Part shown: one piece after another, positions 35,745 through 45,098 of the stretch
How the letters are laid out: each line of letters opens with the position of its first letter
How positions within the stretch are numbered: position 1 is the first letter of the stretch
Assembly: GCF_015714715.1 (NCBI RefSeq)
Contig: NZ_WAHS01000001.1
Location: 1,922,001-1,986,000, forward strand
Origin: Aestuariivirga litoralis
Lineage (GTDB): Bacteria; Pseudomonadota; Alphaproteobacteria; Rhizobiales; Aestuariivirgaceae
Reading direction: 5' to 3'
DNA length: 64,000 nt
Notes under the pieces: model-generated
Told to the model about the DNA's origin: nothing
Seen by the model: the letters and a program-made list of their open reading frames with translations, nothing else
Databases searched by the model: none
Translations under genes and position numbers: made by a program

Positions 35745-37648
35745 CTCGCCTTGCCCTTCGGGCCTTTGTAAGGTTCGAAGCCGCCTTCTTTGCCTTTGAA
35801 TTTCGGTTTGCCCTTGAATTTCGGCTTGCCGCCGAAAGGCTTCTTGCCTTCATGCGCAGGCTTTGCGTCGAAGCCGTGTGGCTTCTTGTTTTCGTAAGGT
35901 TCCTTGCCTTCACGGCTTGGCTTTGCCTCGAAGACATGAGGTTTCTTTGCCTCGTAATTCTCCTTGCCTTCGCGGCGTTCGAAGCTGCGCTTGCGCTCAG
36001 ATTTTGGCGCTTGCGCCGGCATGACGCCATCGAGCCTGGAAATCGTCACGTCATCCTTGTCGGCGATCACCATGGCGGCAGCAAATTTATCCGCCGCGTG
36101 GGCAGCGATTTCAAAGCGCGTTTCATTTTCATTGATGCGGATTGCGCCGATGTCCGGCTTGGTCACATGGCCGCGGCGGCAGATCATCGGCAGCAGCCAT
36201 TTCGGATCGGCATTGTTCTTGCGGCCAATATCGAGACGAAACCAGGTATATTCGCGCGGGCCAGAGCCACGCTCTTCTTTGCGGCGCAAAGACTTGGGCT
36301 CGCGGAAGTCGTTGCGGGACGCACGATTGTCACCGGGGCCTGGATCAAACACATCTTCAGCGGCAGGCAGGCGCGAACGGTAGATGCGCACCAGTGCTGC
36401 TGCCACTTCTTCTGGCTGCCTGTTTGCGAGAACTGCACGCGCCATTTCCAGATCTTCCTCGCTGTTCACAGCTGTCAGGATCGGGTCCTGCAACATGCGC
36501 TGCTGGTCGAGCTTGCGGATGTCTTCGGCCTGTGGCGGGCCGCTCCAGACCGGGTTGACCTTGGCTGTGGCCAAGAGCTGCTCGGCCCTGCGGCGGCGCG
36601 ACAAAGGCACCAGCAGAACCGAAACGCCCTTGCGCCCGGCGCGGCCGGTGCGGCCGGAGCGATGCTGCAAGGTTTCGGCATCGTTCGGCAGATCAGCGTG
36701 GATCACGAGATTCAAGTTGGGCAAATCGATGCCGCGTGCGGCCACATCAGTGGCCACGCAGACGCGAGCGCGGCCATCACGCAAAGCCTGCAAAGCGTGG
36801 TTGCGTTCCGCCTGGCTCAACTCGCCCGAGAGATTGACCGCCGCAAAGCCGCGTTCAGAAAGCGTGGCGTGCAGATGGCGCACATGATCGCGGGTGTTGC
36901 AGAACACGATGGCCGATTGTGATTCCACAAAGCGCAACACGTTGACGACGGCATGTTCCACTTCATTCGGTGCCACGCGCATGGCGCGGTATTCAATATC
37001 GGCATGGGCGCGCTCGGAACCCTTGGCCTCGATGCGCAAGGCATCGCGCTGGTATTTCTTGGCCAGCAAGGCGATGGGCTTCGGCATGGTGGCTGAGAAC
37101 ATCAAAGTCTGGCGCGTCTTCGGCGTGGCTTCGAGGATGAATTCGAGATCTTCGCGGAAGCCGAGGTCGAGCATCTCATCGGCTTCGTCAAGAACGACGG
37201 CCTTCAGCTCATCAATCTTCAGCGCGCCGCGTTCAAGATGATCGCGCAGGCGGCCCGGCGTGCCGACAATGATATGCGCGCCATCATAAAGGCGGCGGCG
37301 TTCGCGGCCCGGGTCCATCCCGCCCACGCAGGAGAGAATGCGGGCACCCGTGTGGGCGTAAAGCCAGGTGAGTTCGCGTTCGACCTGCATCGCCAATTCG
37401 CGCGTCGGCGCCACGATCAGCGCCAGTGGATCAGCTTCCTGCTCAAAGCGCAGATTTTCGCCGAGCAAGGTGGAGGCAATGGCTAAGCCGTAAGCCACCG
37501 TCTTGCCGGAGCCGGTCTGGGCGGAAACCACCATGTCACGGCCCGTGGCGCGCGCTTCAAGAACGGCGAGCTGAACGGCGGTGGGGTCTTCGTAATTGCG
37601 CTCAGTGAGGGCGCGGGCAATAGGGGCTGGTGTAATGGGAAATGGCAA
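35741..37648 (-). CDS. DEAD-box RNA helicase with DbpA-type RNA-binding domain and Lys/Gly-rich tail
   Basis: This 635-residue helicase has the Q motif region, A-Q-T-G-S-G-K-T (I), P-T-R-E-L-A (Ia), D-E-A-D (II), S-A-T (III) and H-R-S-G-R-T-G-R (VI). A DbpA-like RNA-binding domain follows (about 465-545). The tail (about 546-635) is basic and low in complexity, with two 20-residue tandem repeats at 565-604. It resembles CsdA/DeaD-type proteins that help ribosome assembly at low temperature; that role is inferred. Confidence 0.92.
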   Translation of the reverse strand: MPFPITPAPIARALTERNYEDPTAVQLAVLEARATGRDMVVSAQTGSGKTVAYGLAIASTLLGENLRFEQEADPLALIVAPTRELAMQVERELTWLYAHTGARILSCVGGMDPGRERRRLYDGAHIIVGTPGRLRDHLERGALKIDELKAVVLDEADEMLDLGFREDLEFILEATPKTRQTLMFSATMPKPIALLAKKYQRDALRIEAKGSERAHADIEYRAMRVAPNEVEHAVVNVLRFVESQSAIVFCNTRDHVRHLHATLSERGFAAVNLSGELSQAERNHALQALRDGRARVCVATDVAARGIDLPNLNLVIHADLPNDAETLQHRSGRTGRAGRKGVSVLLVPLSRRRRAEQLLATAKVNPVWSGPPQAEDIRKLDQQRMLQDPILTAVNSEEDLEMARAVLANRQPEEVAAALVRIYRSRLPAAEDVFDPGPGDNRASRNDFREPKSLRRKEERGSGPREYTWFRLDIGRKNNADPKWLLPMICRRGHVTKPDIGAIRINENETRFEIAAHAADKFAAAMVIADKDDVTISRLDGVMPAQAPKSERKRSFERREGKENYEAKKPHVFEAKPSREGKEPYENKKPHGFDAKPAHEGKKPFGGKPKFKGKPKFKGKEGGFEPYKGPKGKAS

Positions 37649-37721
37649 GGGCGCGTCTTTTCAAAAGGGGAATGAGCGCCGCGCTTACAGCTTTTGCGCC
37701 GGAAATGCCACACGGCTGATA

Positions 37722-38477
37722 TTACAGTGTGGTAGCCGCAGATCCCACGCTTTCCGCACCATCGAAGGTGAAAATACCGCCCGTCGCATAGGCCGCTTCA
37801 TCAGACGCGAGATAGACATAAAGCCCCGCCAGTTCTTCCGGTCGGCCATGCCGGCGCATGGGGATGATGTCGTTCACCCGCTTCAGCATTTCCGGGCTGT
37901 ATTCGGCATCCTGCATCGGTGTGGATGTATAACCGGGATTGACCGCATTGACGCGCACCTTGGGGGCCAGCTCGATCGCCATGGTGCGCATCATCGCCAG
38001 AACGGCACCCTTGCTGGCATTGTAATCGGAATAGTGGCGATAGCCGACGACGCCGGCAGTGGAAGCGGTGATCACGATGGCACCACCATCGGCCTTCATC
38101 ATGTGTCTGGCGGCCAGTTGGCTGGGATAGAACACGCCATGCACATTGACGCGCATCACCCGGTCAAAATCGGCGCGGTCAATGTTGAGGAAATCCTTCC
38201 GGATCGAAATGCCGGCATTGGGGATCATCACATCGAGTCCGCCCAGGGCGGCCACCGAGCGAGCGAAGGCCGCGTCGACTTCCCCCGGCTCCGCTACATC
38301 GGCGCAAATCACGTCTGAAAGTGCTGGCAACTCCGCCTTGATCTTTGCAGCGTTATCCGGGTTGCGGCACCAGATGCAGACCTTTGCACCCTCGTCCAGA
38401 AAGCGCTTGGCAATGGCCGCACCAATTCCAGTGGAGCCCCCGGTGACGATAACACGTTTTCCAGCCAGCCGTTGCAT
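37722..38477 (-). CDS. SDR family oxidoreductase
   Basis: This 251-residue short-chain dehydrogenase has T-G-G-S-T-G-I-G near residues 12-19, N-A-G-I-S and the catalytic Y-N-A-S-K, with the C-terminal T-F-D-G-A of sugar or 3-oxoacyl type dehydrogenases. It follows a VOC gene by 11 bases and a LacI gene further upstream, which suggests a role in the same sugar pathway. Confidence 0.87.
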   Translation of the reverse strand: MQRLAGKRVIVTGGSTGIGAAIAKRFLDEGAKVCIWCRNPDNAAKIKAELPALSDVICADVAEPGEVDAAFARSVAALGGLDVMIPNAGISIRKDFLNIDRADFDRVMRVNVHGVFYPSQLAARHMMKADGGAIVITASTAGVVGYRHYSDYNASKGAVLAMMRTMAIELAPKVRVNAVNPGYTSTPMQDAEYSPEMLKRVNDIIPMRRHGRPEELAGLYVYLASDEAAYATGGIFTFDGAESVGSAATTL

Positions 38478-38488
38478 GTGCCGCCTCC

Positions 38489-39136
38489 CTAAATCGAAAA
38501 ACCCGGCGGCACCGGATCAAACATCCGCAACAGCTGGGTGCCAAAGCGGCTTTCAATACTCGCTGTCAATCCGGGCTTGGCCGCTTCCGTCACTTTGATG
38601 TCGAGACCAAGCGCATCGAAAAGTTTGCGCAATTCCGCTGCCTTGGGCGAAAACACTTCCACACCCACAAGCTTGCCGCCGCGCGGCGCTGTCTTGGCTG
38701 GGTGCTCGCTGTCCTGCCAATCGATGAAGAAGGGTACCAGCGCGCCGAAGCCATGATCGTTGATGCCAAAGCATGTCCAGCCCAGCCAATTGCCATTGGG
38801 CAGGGTTCTTCCACCCGACACCAGATCACTGTGCGCCAGCCCGGCCGCGACGGCTTTGCTGCGCAAGGCTTCAAGATCCATCCCCCCGATCGCCCAATGA
38901 TAAAGTCCATGTCCCGAAACACCTCTCAGTTCCGGATACAGGTTGCTTTCCGGCTGGCCCGGGTCGCGGCCCAGAATTTCGAGATAGGTCGTGTCCGAGA
39001 GCGAGAGCAGCCGGTTGGCCGTGCCGCCGCCGGGATGCTCTCCGCCATAGGCAGATGGGACATCCATCGTTTCAGCGAAAATGCGTTCGCCTTCGGCCAG
39101 ATCGGCACAATACCAGACAAGATGATCAACGCGCAT
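38489..39136 (-). CDS. VOC family protein (glyoxalase-like domain)
   Basis: This 215-residue protein begins M-R-V-D-H-L-V-W-Y-C, the start of the glyoxalase-like (Glyoxalase_3) domain, and repeats a second half-fold after about residue 130. The H near position 5 is a likely metal ligand. I chose the ATG at the start of the first beta strand. The reaction is unknown; it lies in line with the LacI and SDR genes. Confidence 0.83.
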   Translation of the reverse strand: MRVDHLVWYCADLAEGERIFAETMDVPSAYGGEHPGGGTANRLLSLSDTTYLEILGRDPGQPESNLYPELRGVSGHGLYHWAIGGMDLEALRSKAVAAGLAHSDLVSGGRTLPNGNWLGWTCFGINDHGFGALVPFFIDWQDSEHPAKTAPRGGKLVGVEVFSPKAAELRKLFDALGLDIKVTEAAKPGLTASIESRFGTQLLRMFDPVPPGFSI

Positions 39137-39196
39137 GTTCAAAAACTGGCACAGAGATCGGCAGGAGTCCATTGGAACTCACCAGGCGTGGCCAAT

Positions 39197-40213
39197 TCAT
39201 TTCCGCCGCGCGGTGCTCCCCCGCTCGAGAATCTTGTAGCCCATATCCACGCGCCTCGGCGCAGTGACACGGCTCTTTTCAATTTTGGCGAGCACCGCTT
39301 CGGCCGCCATTTTCCCGATGTCGTAGCGCGGCGTGGCCACCGTGGTGATCGGCGGGGAGGCATAGGCCGCGAATTCGAGATCATGAAATCCAATGATCGA
39401 AATTTTCTCCGGAACGCTGATGCCAAGCTCGCGGCATTTCATCACCGCCCCCATGGCCAGATTGTCGTCGATGCAGAACAGTGCGTCCGGCATGGCGCCA
39501 CCCTTCACCATGTCGGCCAGAATGGCGGAACCAAGTGCAATCGTGCTGGGCAGCGGCTTTGAAAAAATCAGATGATCGTGCGCAATGCCCGCCTGCGTCA
39601 TCGCGGATTGGTAGCCTTCGAGGCGCGCGGCGGCGCGGATATCCATGCTGCCCATCACAAAGCCAACCTGGCGGTGCCCCAGATCCAGCAGGTGTTGCGT
39701 CGCCGCCCGGCCCGCAGCGACATGCGACAGGCCGATATTCACATCCACCGGGTCATCCGAGAGTTCAAAGGTTTCGACCACCGGAATCTTTGCTTGCTTG
39801 AGCAAGCGCCTGGTCATCGGCGTGTGGTCCACGCCAACAATCACGATGGCTTCGACACGCTGGCCCAATAGAGTGCGCACCGCCTTTTCTTCCTCGATGG
39901 CGGAATAGCGGCTGTTGACCACCACGACCTGAAAGCCGGCATTGGGAAACACTTCATGCAGGGCGCGCAGATAGTCGGCAAAGATCACATTATAGAGCGT
40001 GGGCACGATGACGCCCACAGAGTGGCTACGTGCCGATGCCAGCCTGCTGGCCGCGAGATTGGGCACATAGGCCAGCTTTTCCACCGCAGCGTCAATCCGC
40101 TGCCGGAGTTCAGGAGAAACCACATCGGGGTCACGCAGCGCGCGTGAAACCGTGATTGGGCTCACATTCGCCAGACGGGCCACATCATCCAATGTCTTGC
40201 GTTTTCTCGTGAT
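39197..40213 (-). CDS. LacI family transcriptional regulator (possible ATC start)
   Basis: This regulator has the LacI helix-turn-helix T-L-D-D-V-A-R-L-A-N-V-S-P-I-T-V-S-R-A-L and a periplasmic-binding-like ligand domain. No ATG or GTG precedes the helix-turn-helix in frame after the upstream TAG. The only standard start is TTG at 40190-40192, which would remove the basic N-terminal T-R-K-R-K. An ATC at 40211-40213 is preceded by GGGGAG at ideal distance and restores the usual start, so I list that. It is divergent from a sugar importer it probably represses. Confidence 0.85.
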   Translation of the reverse strand: MTRKRKTLDDVARLANVSPITVSRALRDPDVVSPELRQRIDAAVEKLAYVPNLAASRLASARSHSVGVIVPTLYNVIFADYLRALHEVFPNAGFQVVVVNSRYSAIEEEKAVRTLLGQRVEAIVIVGVDHTPMTRRLLKQAKIPVVETFELSDDPVDVNIGLSHVAAGRAATQHLLDLGHRQVGFVMGSMDIRAAARLEGYQSAMTQAGIAHDHLIFSKPLPSTIALGSAILADMVKGGAMPDALFCIDDNLAMGAVMKCRELGISVPEKISIIGFHDLEFAAYASPPITTVATPRYDIGKMAAEAVLAKIEKSRVTAPRRVDMGYKILERGSTARRK

Positions 40214-40279
40214 GGCACTCTCCCCACCTGCCGTCTACTGGTCAGACCATAGGCTGATGCACCGCAAAATCCAATACAT

Positions 40280-40307
40280 TTGACAGCGCTGTCATTTCGC
40301 GTATGGT
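40280..40307 (+). promoter_or_regulatory. LacI-type operator overlapping a sigma-70-like promoter
   Basis: TGACAGCGCTGTCA at 40281-40294 is a perfect palindrome with a central CG, the pattern of LacI-family operators. TTGACA (40280-40285) and TATGGT (40302-40307) spaced by 16 bases form a promoter pointing to the sugar importer, so bound repressor would cover the -35 element. The divergent LacI gene lies about 70 bases away. Confidence 0.65.
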
Positions 40308-40406
40308 CCCAGCCTGCCTGAGCAAACATAATCAGCCGAGAACAATCTCGCGGGCTCTGGCAGCGTGACCCGGAATCAGCCGGAGCGCAGTTTCGGGAGG
40401 AACTAA

Positions 40407-41546
40407 ATGGCACTTTCATTCAATACGCGCTGGTTGGTGGCCGCTGGCCTGTCGACCTCTATGTTCACTGCGCTTGCAACATCGGCTCATGCAGCGCCGG
40501 AAGTTGTTGCCGGGCCGGCAGCTCAGGCGGAATGCTTCGCACCCTGGGCCGCTGATACTAAATTCTTCAAATTCCCCAAGAAGGCCGGGCCTTATCGTAT
40601 CGCTCTGGCCAATGGTTACATCGCCAACACCTGGCGCATCCAGATGGTGCAAACCGCCAAGGCCTATGCTGCCCAGAAAGACGTGGCGGCCAAGCTGAAG
40701 GAGTTCAAGGTGGTTTCCACCGGTGAAGACGTGCCGGCGCAAATCTCCGCCATCAACAACTTCATTGACTCCGGCTATGACGCCATCGTCGTCAACGCCC
40801 AGAACCCGACTGCCTTCGCGCCCGTCATCAAGCGCGCCAAGGAAGCCGGCGTGGTGCTCGTTGCCTTCGACAACATTCTGGACACCCAGGATGCGATCAA
40901 TGTGAACGTGGACCAGAAGGGCCTTGGTGTTCTCTGGGCCAATTGGCTGATCAAGAATGTGCCGAATGGCGGCAAGGTGCTTGAAGTGCGCGGCGTGGCC
41001 GGCACCTCGGTTGATACCGACCGCCACAACGGCATTCACGAGACCCTCGATGCCTCCGGCAAGAAGTGGGAAGTGACAGAAGTTGTCGGCAAGTGGGATG
41101 ACGGTGTTGCCCAGAAGGCCGCTGCTGACGCCATTGCCACCAATGGTCCCTTCGATGGCTATACGGCACAGGGTGGCGACACCGGCGTGGTGCAAGCCAT
41201 GATCGACGCCAAGCAGAAATTCGTGCCATTCGGCGGTGAAACCGAAAACGGCTTCCGCAAGTTCTGCTCGGAACATGCTGGCGACGGCCTGAAGTGCTCG
41301 TCTGCCGGCACCGGCCCTGCCCAGGTTGCCGTGGCCATCAAGACGGCCATTGCTGCTCTGGAAGGCGAAGTTGTTCCGCAATCGGTGAAGCTGCCACTGG
41401 CCATCGTGGAAGACCCGAACTTCAAGGCCGGCACGGACTTCTTCCCTGACCAGTCCAACAACTTCTTCGTGGGCAATTCCTTCCCCACCTGCGGCATCAA
41501 CTTCTCTGCCCAGGAAATCATGGGGCAGACCAAAGAAAACCAGTAA
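40407..41546 (+). CDS. sugar ABC transporter substrate-binding protein
   Basis: This 379-residue periplasmic protein has a signal peptide (basic start, hydrophobic core, cleavage near A-H-A-A-P) and the type I sugar-binding fold of the RbsB/XylF group with I-S-A-I-N-N-F-I-D-S-G-Y-D-A-I-V-V-N-A. The ATG is preceded by GGAGG. It is the first gene of a four-gene importer controlled by the divergent LacI regulator. The sugar is unknown. Confidence 0.9.
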   Translation: MALSFNTRWLVAAGLSTSMFTALATSAHAAPEVVAGPAAQAECFAPWAADTKFFKFPKKAGPYRIALANGYIANTWRIQMVQTAKAYAAQKDVAAKLKEFKVVSTGEDVPAQISAINNFIDSGYDAIVVNAQNPTAFAPVIKRAKEAGVVLVAFDNILDTQDAINVNVDQKGLGVLWANWLIKNVPNGGKVLEVRGVAGTSVDTDRHNGIHETLDASGKKWEVTEVVGKWDDGVAQKAAADAIATNGPFDGYTAQGGDTGVVQAMIDAKQKFVPFGGETENGFRKFCSEHAGDGLKCSSAGTGPAQVAVAIKTAIAALEGEVVPQSVKLPLAIVEDPNFKAGTDFFPDQSNNFFVGNSFPTCGINFSAQEIMGQTKENQ

Positions 41547-41562
41547 ATCTGGTTTTACTCCC

Positions 41563-41600
41563 GGGGCGCGTCGTGGAAGCAATTCCACGGCGCCCCTTTT
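41563..41600 (+). terminator. intra-operon hairpin with T-run
   Basis: GGGGCGC-GT-CGTGGAA-GCAA-TTCCACG-GCGCCCC forms a 14-bp stem with a 2-base bulge, followed by TTTT. It lies between the binding-protein and ATPase genes and should end a part of the transcripts, so the binding protein is made in excess. Confidence 0.8.
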
Positions 41601-41617
41601 GATCTGCTGGAGGTCGT

Positions 41618-43150
41618 TTGACGGATTCTGTTCCCCTGTTGCATCTGGAAGGCGTGTCGAAACGCTATGGTGGTGTGCGTGCGCTTGAAAAGGCTGGTCT
41701 GGATATATGGCCGGGCCGCATCCATGCCATTCTGGGTGAGAATGGTGCTGGCAAATCCACTCTCATCAAAGTGATTGCTGGCGTGGTGGCACCGGATGAG
41801 GGCAGCATGGCGCTGGATGGCAAGCAGGTTTCCTTTGCCTCGCCCGCTGAAGCCAATGCTGCCGGGATCGTCTGTATCTTCCAGGAACTTTCGCTGATCC
41901 CAGAATTGTCGGTGGCCGATAACATCATCATCAGCAATCCGCCCAAGCGCTTTGGCTTGATTGACCGCAAGAAGCAGCGCGCCTTGGCGGAAGAAGCTTT
42001 AGCGCAGGCCGGAGCTGAAGGCATTCACCCGCTGGCTTTGGTGAAGGATCTGCCTTTGTCGCGCCGGCAGATGGTGGAAATTGCCAAGGCCCTGGCGCGC
42101 AAGCCGAAGCTGCTGATCCTTGATGAAGCCACATCGGCGCTCACCGCGTCGGACGTTGAAAAGATTTTTGCCGTTCTCAAGCGCCTACGTGGCGAAGGGC
42201 TGGCGCTGCTTTATATTTCGCACCGCATGCATGAAATCGCCGAACTGGCGGATGAATGCACGGTGTTCCGCAACGGCCAGAAAATTTCCACTTACAAAGC
42301 CGGCACCAAGACCAATAACGAAGTGGTGGAGCTGATGATCGGGCGTGAATACAAGAATGTGTTCCCCGAAAAGCTCAAGGTTGCTGCCGACAGCAAGGCG
42401 CCTGCGCTGGCGGTGAATAATCTTTCGTGGACGGGCCGGCTGGACAAGGTTTCAATGGCGGTGCGCCCCGGCGAGATCGTGGGCCTCGGTGGGCTTGATG
42501 GGCAGGGGCAACGTGAATTGTTGCTGGCCTTGTTTGGCGTGCTGCGTGGCTGCAGCGGCGAAGTCATGATCGATGGCAAGGAATGCAAGATCGGCAGCCC
42601 GCAAACCGCCAAGAGTGACAGGATCGGCATGGCGCTGATCCCGGAAGATCGCAAGACCGAAGGCCTGATGCTGCCGATGACGGTGCGCGAAAATCTTTCG
42701 TTGTCGTCCATGCCACGCATTTCGAATTTCGGCATCATCGACCGCGCGCGCGAACAGGACATGCTGGACCAGATGATCGAGCTTCTGGCCATCAAGACAG
42801 CCAGCCCCGATATTCCGGTGGGCTCGCTGTCCGGCGGTAACCAGCAGAAGGTCGTCATCGCCAAATGGCTGATGAATAGCCCGCGCATTATTCTTCTGAA
42901 TGACCCGACGCGCGGCATTGATGTGGGCACCAAACAGGAGCTTTACCGTCTGCTGCATAAGCTGGCCTCGGAAGGGGCGGCCATCGTGTTCTATTCCACC
43001 GACTATGATGAGCTGATCGGCTGCTGCAACCGCGTGCTGGTCATGTATGACGGCAAGGTGATCCGTGAACTGGAAGGTGACGGGATCACCGAACATGCGC
43101 TGATCGCCAGCGCGCTTAATATCGAAACCGAAAAGGCAGCCCACGCATGA
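41618..43150 (+). CDS. sugar ABC transporter ATP-binding protein
   Basis: This 510-residue tandem ATPase of the RbsA/MglA type has Walker A G-E-N-G-A-G-K-S-T near residue 40, L-L-I-L-D-E-A-T-S and, in the second half, S-G-G-N-Q-Q-K plus L-L-N-D-P-T-R-G-I-D-V-G. The start is TTG preceded by TGGAGG 7 bases upstream. It overlaps the next permease by 4 bases. Confidence 0.92.
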   Translation: MTDSVPLLHLEGVSKRYGGVRALEKAGLDIWPGRIHAILGENGAGKSTLIKVIAGVVAPDEGSMALDGKQVSFASPAEANAAGIVCIFQELSLIPELSVADNIIISNPPKRFGLIDRKKQRALAEEALAQAGAEGIHPLALVKDLPLSRRQMVEIAKALARKPKLLILDEATSALTASDVEKIFAVLKRLRGEGLALLYISHRMHEIAELADECTVFRNGQKISTYKAGTKTNNEVVELMIGREYKNVFPEKLKVAADSKAPALAVNNLSWTGRLDKVSMAVRPGEIVGLGGLDGQGQRELLLALFGVLRGCSGEVMIDGKECKIGSPQTAKSDRIGMALIPEDRKTEGLMLPMTVRENLSLSSMPRISNFGIIDRAREQDMLDQMIELLAIKTASPDIPVGSLSGGNQQKVVIAKWLMNSPRIILLNDPTRGIDVGTKQELYRLLHKLASEGAAIVFYSTDYDELIGCCNRVLVMYDGKVIRELEGDGITEHALIASALNIETEKAAHA

Positions 43151-44127
43151 AAGACTGGCGTTTCTGGCTTGCCGAGCAACGCGGCACTTTGGTGGCCATC
43201 GGCATCTTTGTGGTGATGTTCATCATCTACACGTCAAACCATCCGGCCGGCTTTTCCGTCAATGTGGTGCAGACGGCCTCCAACAAGGGCGTATTGCTGG
43301 CCTTCGTGGCCATGGCGCAGGCCTTGGTGGTGATCACATCGGGCATTGATCTCTCCGTCGGCATGATTTTCACGCTGACCAATTGCCTCGCCTCATGGTT
43401 GGTCACAGGGTCGCCCACGCAAGTGGCCTTTGGCGTGGTCGTCGTGCTGCTGGTGGGTGCGCTCTGCGGTGCCATCAATGGGTCCATCGTGATTTTCGGG
43501 CGCTTGCAACCCATCGTGGCCACCATCGCCACGGGTGCGATTTATTTCGGCATTGCCCTCGCCTTGCGGCCCCACCCCGGCGGTACTGTGGATGAAACAC
43601 TGGCTGATGCATTGACTGGCAAACTCTTCGGCTTTCTGCCGACAAGCCTCGTTACGCTGCTGGTGGTGATCCTGGTGGTTTGGGTGCCCTTCAGCCGCTC
43701 CGAAACGGGCCGCGCCGCCTATGCGGTGGGTTCATCCGAACAGGCGGCTTACATGTCGGGCATGCCGGTCAAGCGCGCCAAGCTTTTGGCCTACACCATT
43801 TCCGGCCTGCTCTCGGCCATCGGTGGGCTGTTCCTCACCTTCTTCACCTATACGGGTGATGCGGCCTATGCCAGCGGCAATGCCTATACGCTGTTCTCCA
43901 TTGCAGCTGTGGTTCTGGGTGGCGTGTCGCTGTTCGGCGGGCGTGGCAGTGCCATTGGCGCGGTGTTCGGCGCGCTGGCCTTCCGTACCATTGGTGACTT
44001 GCTGTTCGTGTTTGATTTTGATCCACTGTGGCAGCCGCTATTCCAGGGCGTGGTCCTGATGCTGGCGGTGAGCATCAGCGCCTTTGGGCTGCTGCGTATC
44101 CGCAACCGGCTGGAGTGGTTCGGATGA
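43147..44127 (+). CDS. sugar ABC transporter permease
   Basis: This 326-residue membrane protein belongs to the RbsC-type permease family, with G-I-D-L-S-V-G and about nine to ten hydrophobic segments. ATGA overlaps on both sides couple it to the ATPase and the second permease. Confidence 0.92.
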   Translation: MKDWRFWLAEQRGTLVAIGIFVVMFIIYTSNHPAGFSVNVVQTASNKGVLLAFVAMAQALVVITSGIDLSVGMIFTLTNCLASWLVTGSPTQVAFGVVVVLLVGALCGAINGSIVIFGRLQPIVATIATGAIYFGIALALRPHPGGTVDETLADALTGKLFGFLPTSLVTLLVVILVVWVPFSRSETGRAAYAVGSSEQAAYMSGMPVKRAKLLAYTISGLLSAIGGLFLTFFTYTGDAAYASGNAYTLFSIAAVVLGGVSLFGGRGSAIGAVFGALAFRTIGDLLFVFDFDPLWQPLFQGVVLMLAVSISAFGLLRIRNRLEWFG

Positions 44128-45095
44128 GTGCCGTGATGGAAAATATGCAGAAATTGTCGAAACGCTTTGATCCCGCCGTACTCACGGCCTTTGGCTGCAT
44201 CATCCTCCTGTTGCTGGTGGGCAGCATCTATTCGCGCAACTTCCTATCGCCGGAATATCTGCTGCAACAGTTGAAGGTGGCATCGTTCCTTGGCGTGATC
44301 GCCACCGGCATGATGTTTGTCATTCTCGTGGGGCAGATTGACCTGTCGCTGCCCTGGGTCGTCACCGTGGGTGCCATGATGTCGAGTGCGCTGGCGAGCT
44401 TCGGACCTACGGGCGCGGTGTTTGCTATTCCCTTTGGCATTCTGTGCGGCATTTTGCTGGGGCTGCTGAACGGCTTTGGCGTGGCCTATTTACGCATCCC
44501 GTCGATGATCATCACACTAGCCACCAATGCCGTCGCGCAAGGGCTGATGGTGGTTTACACCGGCGGCTTCTCACCGCAGGACACGGCCTCGCCGGCGATG
44601 CGTTACATTGCAACCGGATCGATCATTCCCACCATTCCCAATGCGGTCGTCTGCTGGGTGATCATCGGTGCGGTGGCGGTGTTCGTGCTGACGCGCACAA
44701 CATTTGGCCGTTCTGTCTATGCCATCGGCAATCGTGAGCGTGCGGCCTATCTTTCCGGCCTCAATACAAGGCGCATCGTGATGCTGGTCTTCGCGATCTC
44801 AGGCGGGCTTGCAGCCCTGGGCGGCATCATGCTGGCGGGCTATGCGTCCAAAGCAGCGCAATCGATGGGTGATGCCTATCTGCTGCCGGCCATTGCCGCC
44901 GTGGTGCTGGGCGGCACGTCGATCCTCGGTGGCCGCGGCAGCTATCTGGGTACCGTCGCCGGCGTGCTGCTGATCACGCTACTGCAATCCATCCTGTCGG
45001 TCATGCAGATGCCGGAATTCGGCCGGCAGATCGTCTATGGCGTGGTGATCGTGTTGATGCTGCTGCTTTACGGCCGCGAAAAGAAGCTGCGCTAA
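44124..45095 (+). CDS. sugar ABC transporter permease
   Basis: This 323-residue RbsC-type permease has G-Q-I-D-L-S-L-P and G-G-T-S-I-L-G-G-R-G-S. I chose the ATG overlapping the stop of the first permease; the frame is open further upstream inside that gene. Two permeases imply a heterodimeric channel. Its stop lies 3 bases from the convergent sulfatase-like gene. Confidence 0.92.
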   Translation: MSAVMENMQKLSKRFDPAVLTAFGCIILLLLVGSIYSRNFLSPEYLLQQLKVASFLGVIATGMMFVILVGQIDLSLPWVVTVGAMMSSALASFGPTGAVFAIPFGILCGILLGLLNGFGVAYLRIPSMIITLATNAVAQGLMVVYTGGFSPQDTASPAMRYIATGSIIPTIPNAVVCWVIIGAVAVFVLTRTTFGRSVYAIGNRERAAYLSGLNTRRIVMLVFAISGGLAALGGIMLAGYASKAAQSMGDAYLLPAIAAVVLGGTSILGGRGSYLGTVAGVLLITLLQSILSVMQMPEFGRQIVYGVVIVLMLLLYGREKKLR

Positions 45096-45098
45096 AAC

